From Litsea cubeba (lineage: Eukaryota; Streptophyta; Magnoliopsida; Laurales; Lauraceae), in NCBI GenBank assembly GCA_012931725.1, contig CM022952.1, positions 58,645,089 to 58,709,088 on the forward strand: 64,000 bases of DNA, written 5' to 3'. The number at the start of each line of letters is the position of its first letter. The stretch's first letter is position 1. The position numbers and the translations under genes are program-made. This document shows, piece by piece, positions 43,663-53,641 of this stretch. Below the pieces are notes generated by a model. The model saw only the letters and a list, made by a program, of their open reading frames with translations. It had not been told where the DNA came from and did no database searches.

Positions 43663-45055
43663 TCGAATGCGGGAGTTCGGCGACGTTCGCCGGAGCGCCC
43701 GAGGGAGGGGTCCCCGCCCAGGAAGAAGTCCAAGGCGGGGGAGAAGGACCAGGGGGCCGAACAGCCTCCGAAGGGCAAAACCCCTGCGCGGGCCCCCGGG
43801 GTCAAGGCTCCAGCTGAAAAGAGTGCACCGGCTGAGAAGAGTGCACCAGCTGAGAAGAGCGTGCCGGCAGGCAGGCCATCCGGCGGGACGACTCGCGAGC
43901 ACAGCACCTCGGCGGGACAAGGATCCGGGTCGTCCTCCGGACCCCGAACTGCCCCAGCGCCATGGAGGCCGAGGATGGAGACTCAGCCCGGTAAGCCTCT
44001 GAACGTCGAGGACCGGCTGATGGGGAACGCCGACGTCATCGGGGCTCTCGCCAAGGTCTACGCTCTGCCACGGGATATGGAGACGCACGAGAGGTTCGAT
44101 AACGAGAGCCTGATGGTCTCGGCGATTCAGGCTAACCTCCTGGTAAGTGCTTTCAGTGTTTCCTTCCAAGTAATCTGGCTCGACTGCCCCAGCTTGACTC
44201 ATCTTTCTCCATTTGCAGAACGTGCAGAGGCTCCTGACCGTGGTGGGGCGGAGTGATAGGAATGCTGCACGGGTCACTCAGCTGGAGTCCGAGAGGGACA
44301 AGCTGAAGAAGGAGCTGGAGGAGCTGCAGGCGGGAATGGAGCGGATGAAGAAGGCCAGCGCTGAGGAGGCCGCTCGGCTGGCGTCGGCTCTGGCTGTGTA
44401 GCGAAACTTACGGCGAAGACCAACCAGCTGAAGGGCGAGATCTGGGCAGAACAAGAAGACCGCCGAGCTGGAGTCGGAGCTGGCCAGGTTAAAGGCTGAA
44501 TCGACGGCCGAGGGGACGAGGCTGCGCGGGGAAGTGCTGGCTGGGCGAGCCGAAACGGCGAAGTTGAAGACGGCGAACGCCAAGCTGGAGAAGGAGAAGG
44601 CCTCTCTTCTGTCCGAGGCCCAGTCCGCCTTCCAGGATGGGGTGGATCACGCCACCGAGCTATATGAGAAGCAGGTGGAGGAGATCACCACCATCCTATT
44701 CGAGGAAGGATGCCTGGCCGCACTGAGACGTGCGGGGGTCCCCAAAGACCATCCTGTCTATCGGGACCTGCCGAAGTACTCCGCTCCTGCAGCCGAAAGT
44801 GCCCCAGTTGAAGCTCCTGCAGTTGCTCCTGCTGCTGACGACGCTCCCGTTGCCCCGGTCTCGAGCGATGCCCTGGTCGCCAGCGATGCTTTGGCCGTGC
44901 TTCAGGGTGAGACCTCTTCTGCCCCTGGTTCGGGTGAGGTACCGGTCAAAGCCTCTTCTGCCAGCGACGCTCCAAGCAAGGTTGCGGTTTCGGCCGAGTC
45001 CACTGGTCCAGCAGATACGGTGATCGACCTAGTGGAGTCGCCGAAACCACAGTAG
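42543..45055 (+). pseudogene. Antisense gene of the Tat element: gypsy-type transposon domain plus coiled coil, with introns
   Basis: This gene runs opposite to gag-pol. It starts at MGTPRFSLDTEEGIARFRAA (42543). Residues about 20-150 (VLLKPADSVDYATMRWSGGW, ISMIEGGVRFPLHPLLRACL, LTPCQLMPNGYKVIMGTAKL) match what I know as the plant 'putative gypsy type transposon' domain (Transposase_28-like). An in-frame TAG sits where VSGDWEF is expected (43005). A likely intron runs from about 43068 to 43149 (ends ...TTATGCAG). The next part includes NPDDINKVERYKGHETRSAW, then a frame change before MDAYSSDQEEDMAGRSREPA (43462) and a Ser/Ala/Pro-rich low-complexity region. A clear intron is 44143-44218 (CTG|GTAAGT...TTGCAG|AAC). 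A coiled coil follows (LESERDKLKKELEELQAGME), a stop at 44399, and a final frame 44534-45055 ending DTVIDLVESPKPQ. Function is unknown. The copy is broken. Confidence 0.75.
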
Positions 45056-46431
45056 CCGGGCTCCTTCTTATTTCTGTCTTCTTGCATGTAATGTTTTGCT
45101 TCTTAGCCTTGTAATACTCTGTCAATTCAATGAAAGTCGGGCTTCTCTGTATTTGTCTCTCTTTCATTTCTGGATGTGGCATTGAATGGTATTTGAATGC
45201 CTTTAATATAACGCATGACTCTTGAGGTAGAAGGAGTCTAACGGTCCTCATAGCTGTCTGTGCCGACTCTCCGTATTCTGGAGACCATAAATAGCAATAA
45301 ACATGGTGGCACGGCCTATGAGGGAAACGGACGGATGTCTCCACTTGGCGTCATAGGGATCGCTGGTCAACAGTCGTGCATCCCGAGTAGCGCGTGGGAG
45401 ACTTCGCCCCTTAACGTCCTTCGGAGAGTGAGCCCTTCTTCTTCCTATAAGTAGGGGCGACAGGCTTGCCATGGGCGATGAAAAGAACAGAACGTAGGGT
45501 AGTTTAAATCACGTAGACATAGGACCCATGCCTGGCAATCATTCCGTAATCTTCGATCCGGGGGGAACCCTTGCGCCTGTGGACGGCCTTCTCCAAGGGG
45601 GGAAGCCCATCGTGGTCTGCGCGCTCTCTGAAGGAACGCCCCGTGGACCGCGCGCTCTCTGAACGCGGGTTCATGGCCGACCGTCCCTGGTCAGGTTGCA
45701 GGGGAATCCTCTGCAACTGCGGGATGGTCGGGCCCTGGGTGTCTGCCGATCCTGCAGGGTCTTGTGTGGCATCGAGCTCGCGCCATGTCAGGATGGTAAG
45801 ACTAACGGTGGTAAGACTAAGGGTATAGTTGAGGCCCGCTGGACCTGGGGGCTCTTCAAACTTTGGTCTCACTGACCGGAGGGTGTTGAAGAGCTCGGCG
45901 AGGTCCAGGGCCTCCGGACTGGAGGGGCTCTGCGATCGCTTTGGTCTGACCAGCCAAAGTGTATTATAGAGCTCGGTGAAATTCAGGATCACTCAGAACC
46001 TCCAGTCCATGATCCGGCATCTTGGAGTCTGCAGCCCGAAGAGTCAGTGAAGATCAGAGTCTCCCAGCTTTTCTTTATTTTCTGTTTTCAGAGGACTGCG
46101 ATCCTCCTTTTTGTACTTTGCTTTCTGTTCTGTAACTTTTGTAACGAAGCAGTTTACAATGAATAAAAAGGAGTTCTGCGATCACCCAAACTGTGTACAA
46201 TGCTTTTGAGTTCTTTCTTACTTTCCTTGCACTGTTCTGGAATACTTGCATTTTTGTGTGTTTGAATGCTGGCACAGCTCTCTCTCTCTGAAAAGCTGAC
46301 CTTGGCCGAAATGGCTGGCTTTGGCCGAGACGAGCTGCCTTGTGCCGAAGTGGAGTCACCATTCTGCTGGTCTCGGCTATGGGAGCGTGAGCTCGGCAAT
46401 GATCTTTGGGGGGTGTATATACCCGGACTGT
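45056..46431 (+). other. 3' flank of the antisense gene, no further gene
   Basis: This stretch contains possible plant-type poly(A) signals on the plus strand (AATGAAA near 45130; AATAAAAAG near 46160), a short duplicated segment (CGCGCTCTCTGAA at about 45619 and 45650) and a diverged pair around GAGCTCGG(C/T)G (45891 and 45970). No conserved coding frame is visible on either strand. Confidence 0.5.
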
Positions 46432-46915
46432 AGTCCCTTTGTAGAGGGGTAAAAACCCTGATTTTAGGAATTCGGCCGAGTGTCTGAACTCGAGGCCTCC
46501 TTCCAGGGCTACGAACCCTTGTAGAATGGGATAAATCCCTGATTTTAGGAATTCGGCCGAGTGTCCGAACTCGAGGCCTCCTTCCAGGGCTGTTAACCCT
46601 TGAGTGGGTTCAAAACCCAGGACTTTAGGAATTCGGCCGAGTGTAAGAACTCCAGGCTATTTCCAGGGCGTAGACCCTTGAGTGGGTTCAAAACCCGGGA
46701 CTTTAGGAATTCGGCCGAGTGTAAGAACTCCAGGCTATTTCCAGGGCGTAGACCCTTGAGTGGGTTCAAAACCCGGGACTTTATGAATTCGGCCGAGTGT
46801 AAGAACTCCAGGCTATTTCCAGGGCGTAGACCCTTGAGTGGGGTCAAAACCCGGGACTTTAGGAATTCGGCTGAGTGTAAGAACTCCGGGCCAATTCCAG
46901 GGCGTAGACCCAATG
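46432..46915 (-). repeat. 78-81-bp tandem array, six units, after pol
   Basis: GA(T/C)TTTAGGAATTCGGCCGA recurs at 46460, 46541, 46621, 46699, 46777 and 46855, giving spacings of 81, 80, 78, 78 and 78. The four rightmost units are nearly identical. As 78 is 26 codons, the array keeps an open minus-strand frame of 26-residue repeats (EFLHSAEFLKSRVLNPLKG), in the same frame as pol but after its stop. Tandem repeats between pol and the 3' LTR are a known habit of Tat/Ogre elements. Confidence 0.93.
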
Positions 46916-46978
46916 CTGCCGGAATCAGTCAGAGAGAGGCGAAAGCTGCTTTTATAGATTCTGAGATTCAATACATCC

Positions 46979-49900
46979 TTAGAAATAAATTTTTTTCAAG
47001 TGGGATGCATTCCATGGTCTCGGCAGTGGCTTGCCTTCTAAGTCTTCGAGCTTGTAGGCTGACTTTCCTGCCGGTGAGACTATTCTGAACGGGCCATGCC
47101 AGTTCGGGGCCAGCTTCCCCTCGTTTGGCTCTCTGTCAGCTGGCAGGGTTTTCTTTAGAACCAGCTCTCCCGCGGAGAACTTTCTTTCTCTGACATTTTG
47201 ATTGTATGCCCTGGCTAACCGCTGCTGATAGTCGGTTAGTCGCAGGGCTGCTGCTTCTCGTCGCTCGTCTGCCAGCTCCAGCTCTATTGCCAGGTTTGTC
47301 TCATTTCGGCCTTGGTCGACCAGCTCTGTCCTCAGGGTAGGAAGGCCGATTTCCAAAGGAATGACTGCCTCCATCCCGTAGGCCAGAGAGAAAGGTGTTG
47401 CCGAGGTGGACCTCCTTGGAGTCGTTCTGTATGCCCACAGCACGCTCGGAAGCTCCTCTGTCCATCTGCCCTTTGCCTTGTCCAGTCGCTTCTTCAGGCC
47501 GTCCAGGATCACTTTGTTGGAGATTTCTGCCTGGCCATTACTCTGTGGATATGCCGGAGTGGAGTAATGATTTCTGATGCCGTGCTCTTGGCAGAAGTCT
47601 TTGAAGGACTTGGAGTCGAACTGAGTCCCGTTATCCGAAATCAGGGTCCGGGGGATGCCGAACCTCGTAAGGATGTTTTTCCAAACGAAGTTCCTGGAGT
47701 CCCTGTCCGAGATTGAAGACAACGGTTCAGCTTCTATCCATTTTGTGAAGTAATCCGTAGCCACTATCAGCCATCTCTTGTTTCCTGGAGCTCGGTGAAG
47801 AGGTCCCACAATGTCCAGGCCCCATTGAGCGAAGGGCCATGGGCTAGAGAGGGGACTCAGATCTTGTGCTGGCTGATGGAGGGAGTGGGAGAACTTCTGG
47901 CACTTCTCGCATTTCGTGGCGTAGACCTGCGCGTCTTTCTGCATGTAGGGCCACCAGTAGCCATGGCTTATTGCTCTGTAAGCCAGGGATCGACCTCCTA
48001 TGTGACTGCCGCAGATTCCTTCGTGGATCTCATACAGGAAGTCGTCCACCTTGCTTGGATGGACGCATTGGAGGTATGGACCTGTGAAGGATTTCCTATA
48101 GAGTTTGCCTTCGGGAGAGAGCCAGAATCGCGCTGCCTTGAGTCTGATCCTGTGGGCTTCAGCCTTGTCCTCGGGGAGCCGGTCGTCCTTCAAGTAGGCG
48201 ACAATTGGATCCATCCAGCTTGGGCCGAGGTCAGCACAGAGGACAAGCCGAGATGAATGGAGTTCTAAGCTTGACCTTGATACTGACCCAACCTCGATGG
48301 TCCTTTTCTTCCCTGCTTCGACAGCGGAGGCCAGGTTTGCAAGCGCATCTGCGTGCGCGTTGGTATCTCGGGATATTTGCCTGACCTCGGCTTTCTGGAA
48401 ATGAGAGAGCAGTTTTTTCGCAAGGGCTAAGTAGGCCGCCATCCTGTCGTCCCTGGCTTGGTAGTCTCCAGCGAGCCGGCTAGTTACCAGTTGAGAGTCG
48501 CTGAAGATCTCCAGGTGCTGGGCTCCGAGGATTTGGGCGCTGTTCAACCCTGCAATCAGTGCTTCGTACTCTGCCTCATTGTTTGTCGCTTTGAAGTCCA
48601 GGGTGAAGGCCTGCTCTATGACCAGTCCCTCTGGCGATTGGAGAACTATGCCGGCGCCAGCTCTCTTGGAGGTGGACGATCCGTCGACAAAGATCTTCCA
48701 TGCCGAGGTGGGAGACTGCTCGACCTCAGTTTCTACTGGCTTGTGCCCTGTGCCCCCCAGTGCCGTTCCGGGCTGGGTCGGAGCCGAATTGGGCGAGACG
48801 AACTCAACGATGAAGTCTGCCATGATCTGGGCTTTGATCGCAGTTCGGGGACGGTACTGTATATCATACTGCCCCAGTTCAACTGCCCACTTTGATATTC
48901 GCCCTGAAAAGTCAGCCTTCTTGAACACTGAACGGAGTGGGTGCTCCGTGATCACCACAATGGTGTGGGATTGGAAATAATGGGAGAGCTTGCGGGAGGC
49001 ACTGACGAGAGCCAACGCAAGCTTCTCCAATAGAAGGTACCTGGTCTCGGCATCGAGCAGGGTCTTGCTCGTATAATAGATTGGCTTTTGAACTCCCTCG
49101 TCCTCCCTGATGAGGACGGAGCTCACTGCGTGATCCGAGACCGCAAGGTACAAATACAGAATCTCCCCCAAAGTTGGGGTGGAGAGTAAGGGTGGTGTCA
49201 TTAAATAAGTTTTGAGTGCGGCCAATGCCTGGTCGCACTCAGGGGTCCACTGGAACTTCAAATTTTTCTTTAAAAGCTGAAAGAAAGGCCTGCACTTATC
49301 TGATGACTGGCTGATGAAGCGGTTGAGTGCTGCAGCCATTCCTGTGAGCTTCTGAACTTCCTTCGTGGTAGAGGGGCTCTGGATGCTCTGGATCGCGGTA
49401 ATCTGGTCCGGATTAGCCTCTATCCCCCTCCGCGTTACCAAGCTGCCGAGGAACTTGCCAGAGGCTACGCCGAAGGCGCACTTGGAAGCGTTTAGCTTGA
49501 GCTTGTATGCGCGGAGGATGTCGAAGACTTGGCCGAGATCCGCCAGATGATCGCCGGAGTGCACTGATTTGACGACCATGTCGTCGATGTACACCTCTAC
49601 CGTTCGGCCGAGCTGAGCTTGGAACATTTTCGTGACGAGGCGCTGATAGGTTGCCCCCGCGTTCTTTAGCTCGAAGGGCATCACCTTGTAGCAGTAAGTG
49701 CCGCGGGGGGTTATGAATGATGTTTTCTCCTCATCTGGCTCGTAGAGCGGGATCTGGTGGTAGCCTCTGTAGGCGTCGAGGAAGCTCATTCGGTCGTGAC
49801 CGGCGGTGGCGTCGATCAGTTGGTCAATCTTTGGAAGGGGGAAACTATCTTTAGGGCAGGCCCTGTTCAAGTCCGTGAAGTCCACGCACACCCTCCACTT

Positions 49901-50497
49901 TCCAGTTTTCTTCTTGACCACCACCGTGTTGGCCAGCCACACCGGGTACTGGACTTCCCGGATGGCTCCTGCCTTTAGCAGGTTGTCGATCTCTTCGACG
50001 ACCGCATCTGTCTGCTGCAGCCCTGTCCTACGGGCCCTCTGCACTACCGGCTTGTGGTCGGGGTCCACATTCAGCTTGTGGCACATGACCTCAGGGTCGA
50101 CCCCAGGCATTTCGCTTGGGCTCCAAGCGAAGACGTCGACGTTCTGCATCAGGAACCGAGAGAGTTCGGCCCTCTCCTCGTCTGGCAGCTGGGTGCCAAT
50201 CAGGAAGAACCTGTCTGGATTTGCCGGGTTTAGCCTGACCTCGGCCAGGTCCTCGATGCTCTTCTTCTCGGGATCTCGGCCGATTTCATCGAGGACTTTC
50301 TCGAACTCGGCGAGGTTGACGCGCTCTGGCCCCTTTACTGCCGGGACTGCGGCCAGCATGCACTGCCTGGCTTGCTGCTGATCTCCCTCCACTGTGACTA
50401 CTTCCATCTTGCCCTCCTTGTTCTCAAGGACGAACTTCAGCTTTTGATGGAGGGAAAAAGGGACTGCTTCTAACTTATGGAGCCACGTTCTGCCCAA
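46979..50497 (-). CDS. Tat pol: reverse transcriptase, RNase H, archaeal-type RNase H, integrase
   Basis: This 1172-codon open frame carries the enzymes for reverse transcription and integration. RT spans about residues 165-350 (VCVDFTDLNRACPKDSFPLP, catalytic YIDD at about 303-306). The connecting RNase H covers about 445-570. A second RNase H of the archaeal/plant type covers about 598-722, with acidic residues in FVDGSS, NNEAEYEAL, FSDSQL and AHADALANLAS. The integrase zinc finger (EIHEGICGSH...TKCEKC) is at about 823-867, the DDE core runs from WGLDIVGPL (892) to YPQSNGQAE, and the C-terminus ends WNASHLKKIYF. The start here is simply where the frame opens; the true protein would be fused to gag-protease but for the one-base deletion near 50518. 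MPFELKNAG carries Glu where Gly is usual, and FLGSLVT has Ser for the usual Phe/Tyr. It is the best-preserved TE coding region in the window. Confidence 0.93.
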   Translation of the reverse strand: MGRTWLHKLEAVPFSLHQKLKFVLENKEGKMEVVTVEGDQQQARQCMLAAVPAVKGPERVNLAEFEKVLDEIGRDPEKKSIEDLAEVRLNPANPDRFFLIGTQLPDEERAELSRFLMQNVDVFAWSPSEMPGVDPEVMCHKLNVDPDHKPVVQRARRTGLQQTDAVVEEIDNLLKAGAIREVQYPVWLANTVVVKKKTGKWRVCVDFTDLNRACPKDSFPLPKIDQLIDATAGHDRMSFLDAYRGYHQIPLYEPDEEKTSFITPRGTYCYKVMPFELKNAGATYQRLVTKMFQAQLGRTVEVYIDDMVVKSVHSGDHLADLGQVFDILRAYKLKLNASKCAFGVASGKFLGSLVTRRGIEANPDQITAIQSIQSPSTTKEVQKLTGMAAALNRFISQSSDKCRPFFQLLKKNLKFQWTPECDQALAALKTYLMTPPLLSTPTLGEILYLYLAVSDHAVSSVLIREDEGVQKPIYYTSKTLLDAETRYLLLEKLALALVSASRKLSHYFQSHTIVVITEHPLRSVFKKADFSGRISKWAVELGQYDIQYRPRTAIKAQIMADFIVEFVSPNSAPTQPGTALGGTGHKPVETEVEQSPTSAWKIFVDGSSTSKRAGAGIVLQSPEGLVIEQAFTLDFKATNNEAEYEALIAGLNSAQILGAQHLEIFSDSQLVTSRLAGDYQARDDRMAAYLALAKKLLSHFQKAEVRQISRDTNAHADALANLASAVEAGKKRTIEVGSVSRSSLELHSSRLVLCADLGPSWMDPIVAYLKDDRLPEDKAEAHRIRLKAARFWLSPEGKLYRKSFTGPYLQCVHPSKVDDFLYEIHEGICGSHIGGRSLAYRAISHGYWWPYMQKDAQVYATKCEKCQKFSHSLHQPAQDLSPLSSPWPFAQWGLDIVGPLHRAPGNKRWLIVATDYFTKWIEAEPLSSISDRDSRNFVWKNILTRFGIPRTLISDNGTQFDSKSFKDFCQEHGIRNHYSTPAYPQSNGQAEISNKVILDGLKKRLDKAKGRWTEELPSVLWAYRTTPRRSTSATPFSLAYGMEAVIPLEIGLPTLRTELVDQGRNETNLAIELELADERREAAALRLTDYQQRLARAYNQNVRERKFSAGELVLKKTLPADREPNEGKLAPNWHGPFRIVSPAGKSAYKLEDLEGKPLPRPWNASHLKKIYF

Positions 50498-53400
50498 AAT
50501 GACGTTGTAGGGAGAGGGGCATCCACGACCAGGAAGTCGGCCGACACGGAGGCTCCGCCAACTCGGGTCTCCAAGGTGATCCTGCCCTTGGGGTAGACTG
50601 GCGTGGCGGACAACCCTAGCAGGGGTGCACGGACCTCCGTGAGGTCTGCTTCGGAGAGTTTCATCTTCTTGAAGCAGTCGTAGTAGAGGACCTCGGAGGA
50701 GCTGCCGGAGTCGACGAGGATCCTCTTCACTGTGAAGTCTCTCAGCTTCATGGTGAGGAGCAGGGGGTCGTTGTGAGGGAGCTGGATTCCCTTTAGGTCT
50801 CTGTCTAAGAACGAAATGGCGGGTCGGTCGCGGCGGGCTTTCTTGGATGCCGGAGCGAGCTCGGCTTTCATTACTTCCATCCCGTGCGAAGCCCGCCTGG
50901 CTTCGGCACGGGCCTGGGAGCTGCCCCGGGGCGAGGAAGCGGGAGCTGAGGATGCCAGATGGATCACGTTAATGATCTTCTCTGAATCCTCGCTGTCTGG
51001 AGCCTGGGCTGCGCTCTGGTGAATCCGGCCCTCGCTGCCGCCAGCATCACCTGCCTTGACGAACTCTGGAATGTGGCCTTCTTCGGCCAGCTTCTCCAGG
51101 TACCACTGCAAAGTCTTGCAGTCCTCGGTCTTGTGCCCGTGACCCCTATGGAAGGAGCAGTAGAGCTTGCTTCGGCTGCCGGCGGTGGGCTCATTCTTCA
51201 TGGGCTGAGGGTACTTGAAGAACGGCTTGGACCTGATCTTGGTCAGGATGCGGTAGATCGGCTCCTTGAAGACAACGCTGACGCTCTGACTGGCGCTGGA
51301 GGGAGGTCTGGGCTTCCAGGCGCCCCCGGACCTGGACGACGCAGGCTTCGCCGAACTGGAGACCCAGGCCTGCTTGGGCTCCTGCTTCTGGAAGGGCCTC
51401 CCGCCTCTCTGCCGAGGCTGGCTACTCTTCTGCTCGGGCTCCGGATGCCCGTCCTGATCCCGGGCTCGGATCTCGTCTTCCTCCTGGGCGATAAAGCGCT
51501 TCACCCGGGACATCAACTCTGGCATGGATTCTTGGGGGTTCCCGGCCAAGTCCTTCCGCAAGTCGTGGCCGGGGATCAGGGCATGCTGGAAGGCGTAGAT
51601 CGCTATCTCTTCCCTGGTGCCCTCAATCTGGCTGTAGACCGCCCAGAATCGCCGGGCGAAGATGGCGAGGGTCTCACCCTGCTTCATTCTCAGGGCGAGG
51701 AGGTCCCCTTCCTTCTTGGGGACGACGGTGTAGGCTTGGAACTTCTTCAGGAAGGAGAGCTGGAGCTCCTTCTGTGTGGGGATATTTCCGAACTCACCGG
51801 ATATTGTGTGGGGATATTTCCGAACTCACCGGATGACTGGCCGGATGCTCTATCTCATGCTCCGACGCCAGCTAGGCCATCTCGGCAAGACTCGTCTCAA
51901 TGACCACCAACTCGGCCAAGTGCTCCCACTTCGGCCAGAGACTAATCTCGGCCCCTTGCACAACTCCACTTCGGCGTTCCTGCAAGGTCCCCTGCCACGT
52001 CAAGGTCGCCCCCCGACCTCAGCACTTCCCGACCTTAGCAACACACCCTGACCTCGGTCAGGATGCCAGGGCTAGCCAAGGCAGGGCCTGACAGCTGTCC
52101 ACCCTTGGACACTTAAGCACACTAGAGCACGCGCGACAAGACAAGGGCACGCCTATACTCTCTGACAGAGCCTCCCATACCGCCCATGCTTCCTGACAGA
52201 TCGGCGTCCACAGACGCCAGAGTGGGCTGTGATGGGACGGCTAACCACCTCATTGTCTCCTGCCTCCTCTCTCTCCAAAGTCAACTATCTCCCTCTCCCA
52301 ATCGATATAAGGAGCAGGCGCAGAGAGAAAAGGGGATGGAGGATCGATCCTCCCCCGCTGGTATCACCTTCTTCCCCCAAATCTCCATCCTACTGTCCAG
52401 TACTCATACTGACTTAGGCATCGGAGAGCCCTGCGCTGCCCACAGCTAGGGTCCTCTGACCTGTTTCTTCTCCTTCTTCCAGGTTCTCAGGCATCGGTTC
52501 TTCCACCTTCAACGAGGAGACGGGGAGCTTCAGCCTTCGTCCTCCTCAGTGAGTCTCAAGAACACCACCCTCACCGGGTTCGTGAATTTTTGTGCACTTA
52601 CACCTTCCAACTCGAAATGGACTTCTCTGGGAGAGAACAGAACCACTTCAGGGGGAGGTCACCCAAACTGGAGGAGAAGATTTTGCAGTTCAGGTGACCC
52701 TCATTCCCCCAGATGGACATCTTCTGGGAGAAGTGTCGGAGGTGAGCGGATGGGTCGGACAGTCCGTCATAGGGGACGAACCGCGGGACGGAGAACTTTC
52801 TAGGCAAGGGGGTGCGCTCGATCTCTTTTGTGAAGGGTGAGCCCCCCAGATCAGTGTGACCACAGATCTGCTTCTGGTCCCGCACGTCCAGGTTGTGCTG
52901 GAGAGCCAATCTGACGCGTTTGTCAAATCGCTCCTGCTCATCGTCTTTCTTTGGAGACTGGGCCCTTGGCTTTCGCTTGGAGTGGTTTGGGCTACGATGG
53001 CTATGAGTTCGGCCATCGCGGCTATGATGACTCCGGCTGTTGCTCGAGCCCTCGTCATGGATCTGGCTCCGCTTTTGGTCCAGATGGTTTCTGAGATCCT
53101 CGCGGGGAAGCTGGGCTGCCCTGCTGGGGGCGTCCCTCTTCTTCCCTTGAGGCTCAGAGACCTGCCTCAAGGAGGCAGTTTGCGCTGCCCTCAGCTGCTG
53201 CTGGAGCTCGCGAATCAGTTGCTCTTGCCTCTGGAGGAGAGCAGTTTGGGCTTCGAGAACCCCTCCAGTGGCAGGGGTTGAACGTGGCGCGTCTCTCCTA
53301 CGGCCACGGCTTTGTCCTTCCGAGGACATTCATGCCGACGCTCATCGCGTCTGGGTGGCATGACTTCTTCTGCTGAGATCGAGGCCTCGAGCCCCTCTTG

Positions 53401-53562
53401 GAAGGGGAACTCGACAAAGAGCTGAGAGCCTAAGCGGCCCTCGCCTGCAGACGTGCCATGCACCGTGCGCGAGCGCCCTTGAGGAGGGACGTCCGTCGAC
53501 GGTGGCGGCAGCTCGAGCGCTGCTCTCGAGGACTCTACGCCCTTCCTAGCTTTCGGAGGCAT
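50470..53562 (-). pseudogene. Tat gag-protease, broken by a frameshift and a solo LTR
   Basis: Gag begins at MPPKARKGVESSRAALELPP (53562). A frame change near 53335 leads to MSSEGQSRGRRRDAPRST and a Gln-rich coiled coil (LLQRQEQLIRELQQQLRAAQ). The core gag domain follows (FSVPRFVPYDGLSDPSAHLR, LGDLPLKWFCSLPEKSI) up to 52603. The solo LTR at 51773-52602 splits it. It resumes at 51772 (ELQLSFLKKFQAYTVVPKKE, IFARRFWAVYSQIEGTREEI, a Cys/His box CSFHRGHGHKTEDC). The protease motif is RILVDSGSSSEVLY (about 50700). Near 50518 one base is missing from a C run, which throws the pol start out of the gag-protease frame; the two frames overlap at 50470-50497. Removing the solo LTR and one CCTTC copy would leave gag continuous at that point. 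Confidence 0.88.
51773..52602 (+). mobile_element. Solo LTR (830 bp) of a related Tat family, inside gag
   Basis: The sequence has TG..CA ends (TGTGTGGGGATATTTCCGAA ... TTTTTGTGCACTTACA) and is flanked by CCTTC on both sides (51768-51772 and 52603-52607). No internal domain is present, so it is a solo LTR left by LTR-LTR recombination. A TATA-like CGATATAAGGAG (about 52303) and the R-region word GGCATCGGAGAGCC, shared with the host element's LTR in opposite orientation, show that it points to the plus strand. Its first 28 bases are duplicated in tandem (51775-51802 and 51807-51834). Confidence 0.9.
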
Positions 53563-53611
53563 GGCTTCTGAGAGATTGAGGTTAAGAAGGTTGGGAAGGT
53601 TGGGAAGGTTG

Positions 53612-53641
53612 AGATATTACTTCCCCACAGACGGCGCTAAT
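53612..53641 (-). promoter_or_regulatory. Primer-binding-site leader of the Tat element
   Basis: Directly inside the 5' LTR, the element strand reads ATTAGCGCCGTCTGTGGGGA, nearly the same as the leader of the gag-only Tat element (TTTGGCACCGTCTGTGGGGA at 4994-5013). The common position and sequence suggest the same primer tRNA, which I cannot name with certainty. Confidence 0.7.

Noticed and set aside
47312..51903. Many plus-strand frames of 60-294 codons
   Set aside because: They are antisense shadows of the intact Tat pol and gag-protease frames.
51019..51903. 294-codon plus-strand frame as a second antisense gene of the Tat element
   Set aside because: It is opposite gag, continues into the solo LTR, and shows only Leu/Gly-rich shadow composition. 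The genuine antisense gene is at 42543-45055.
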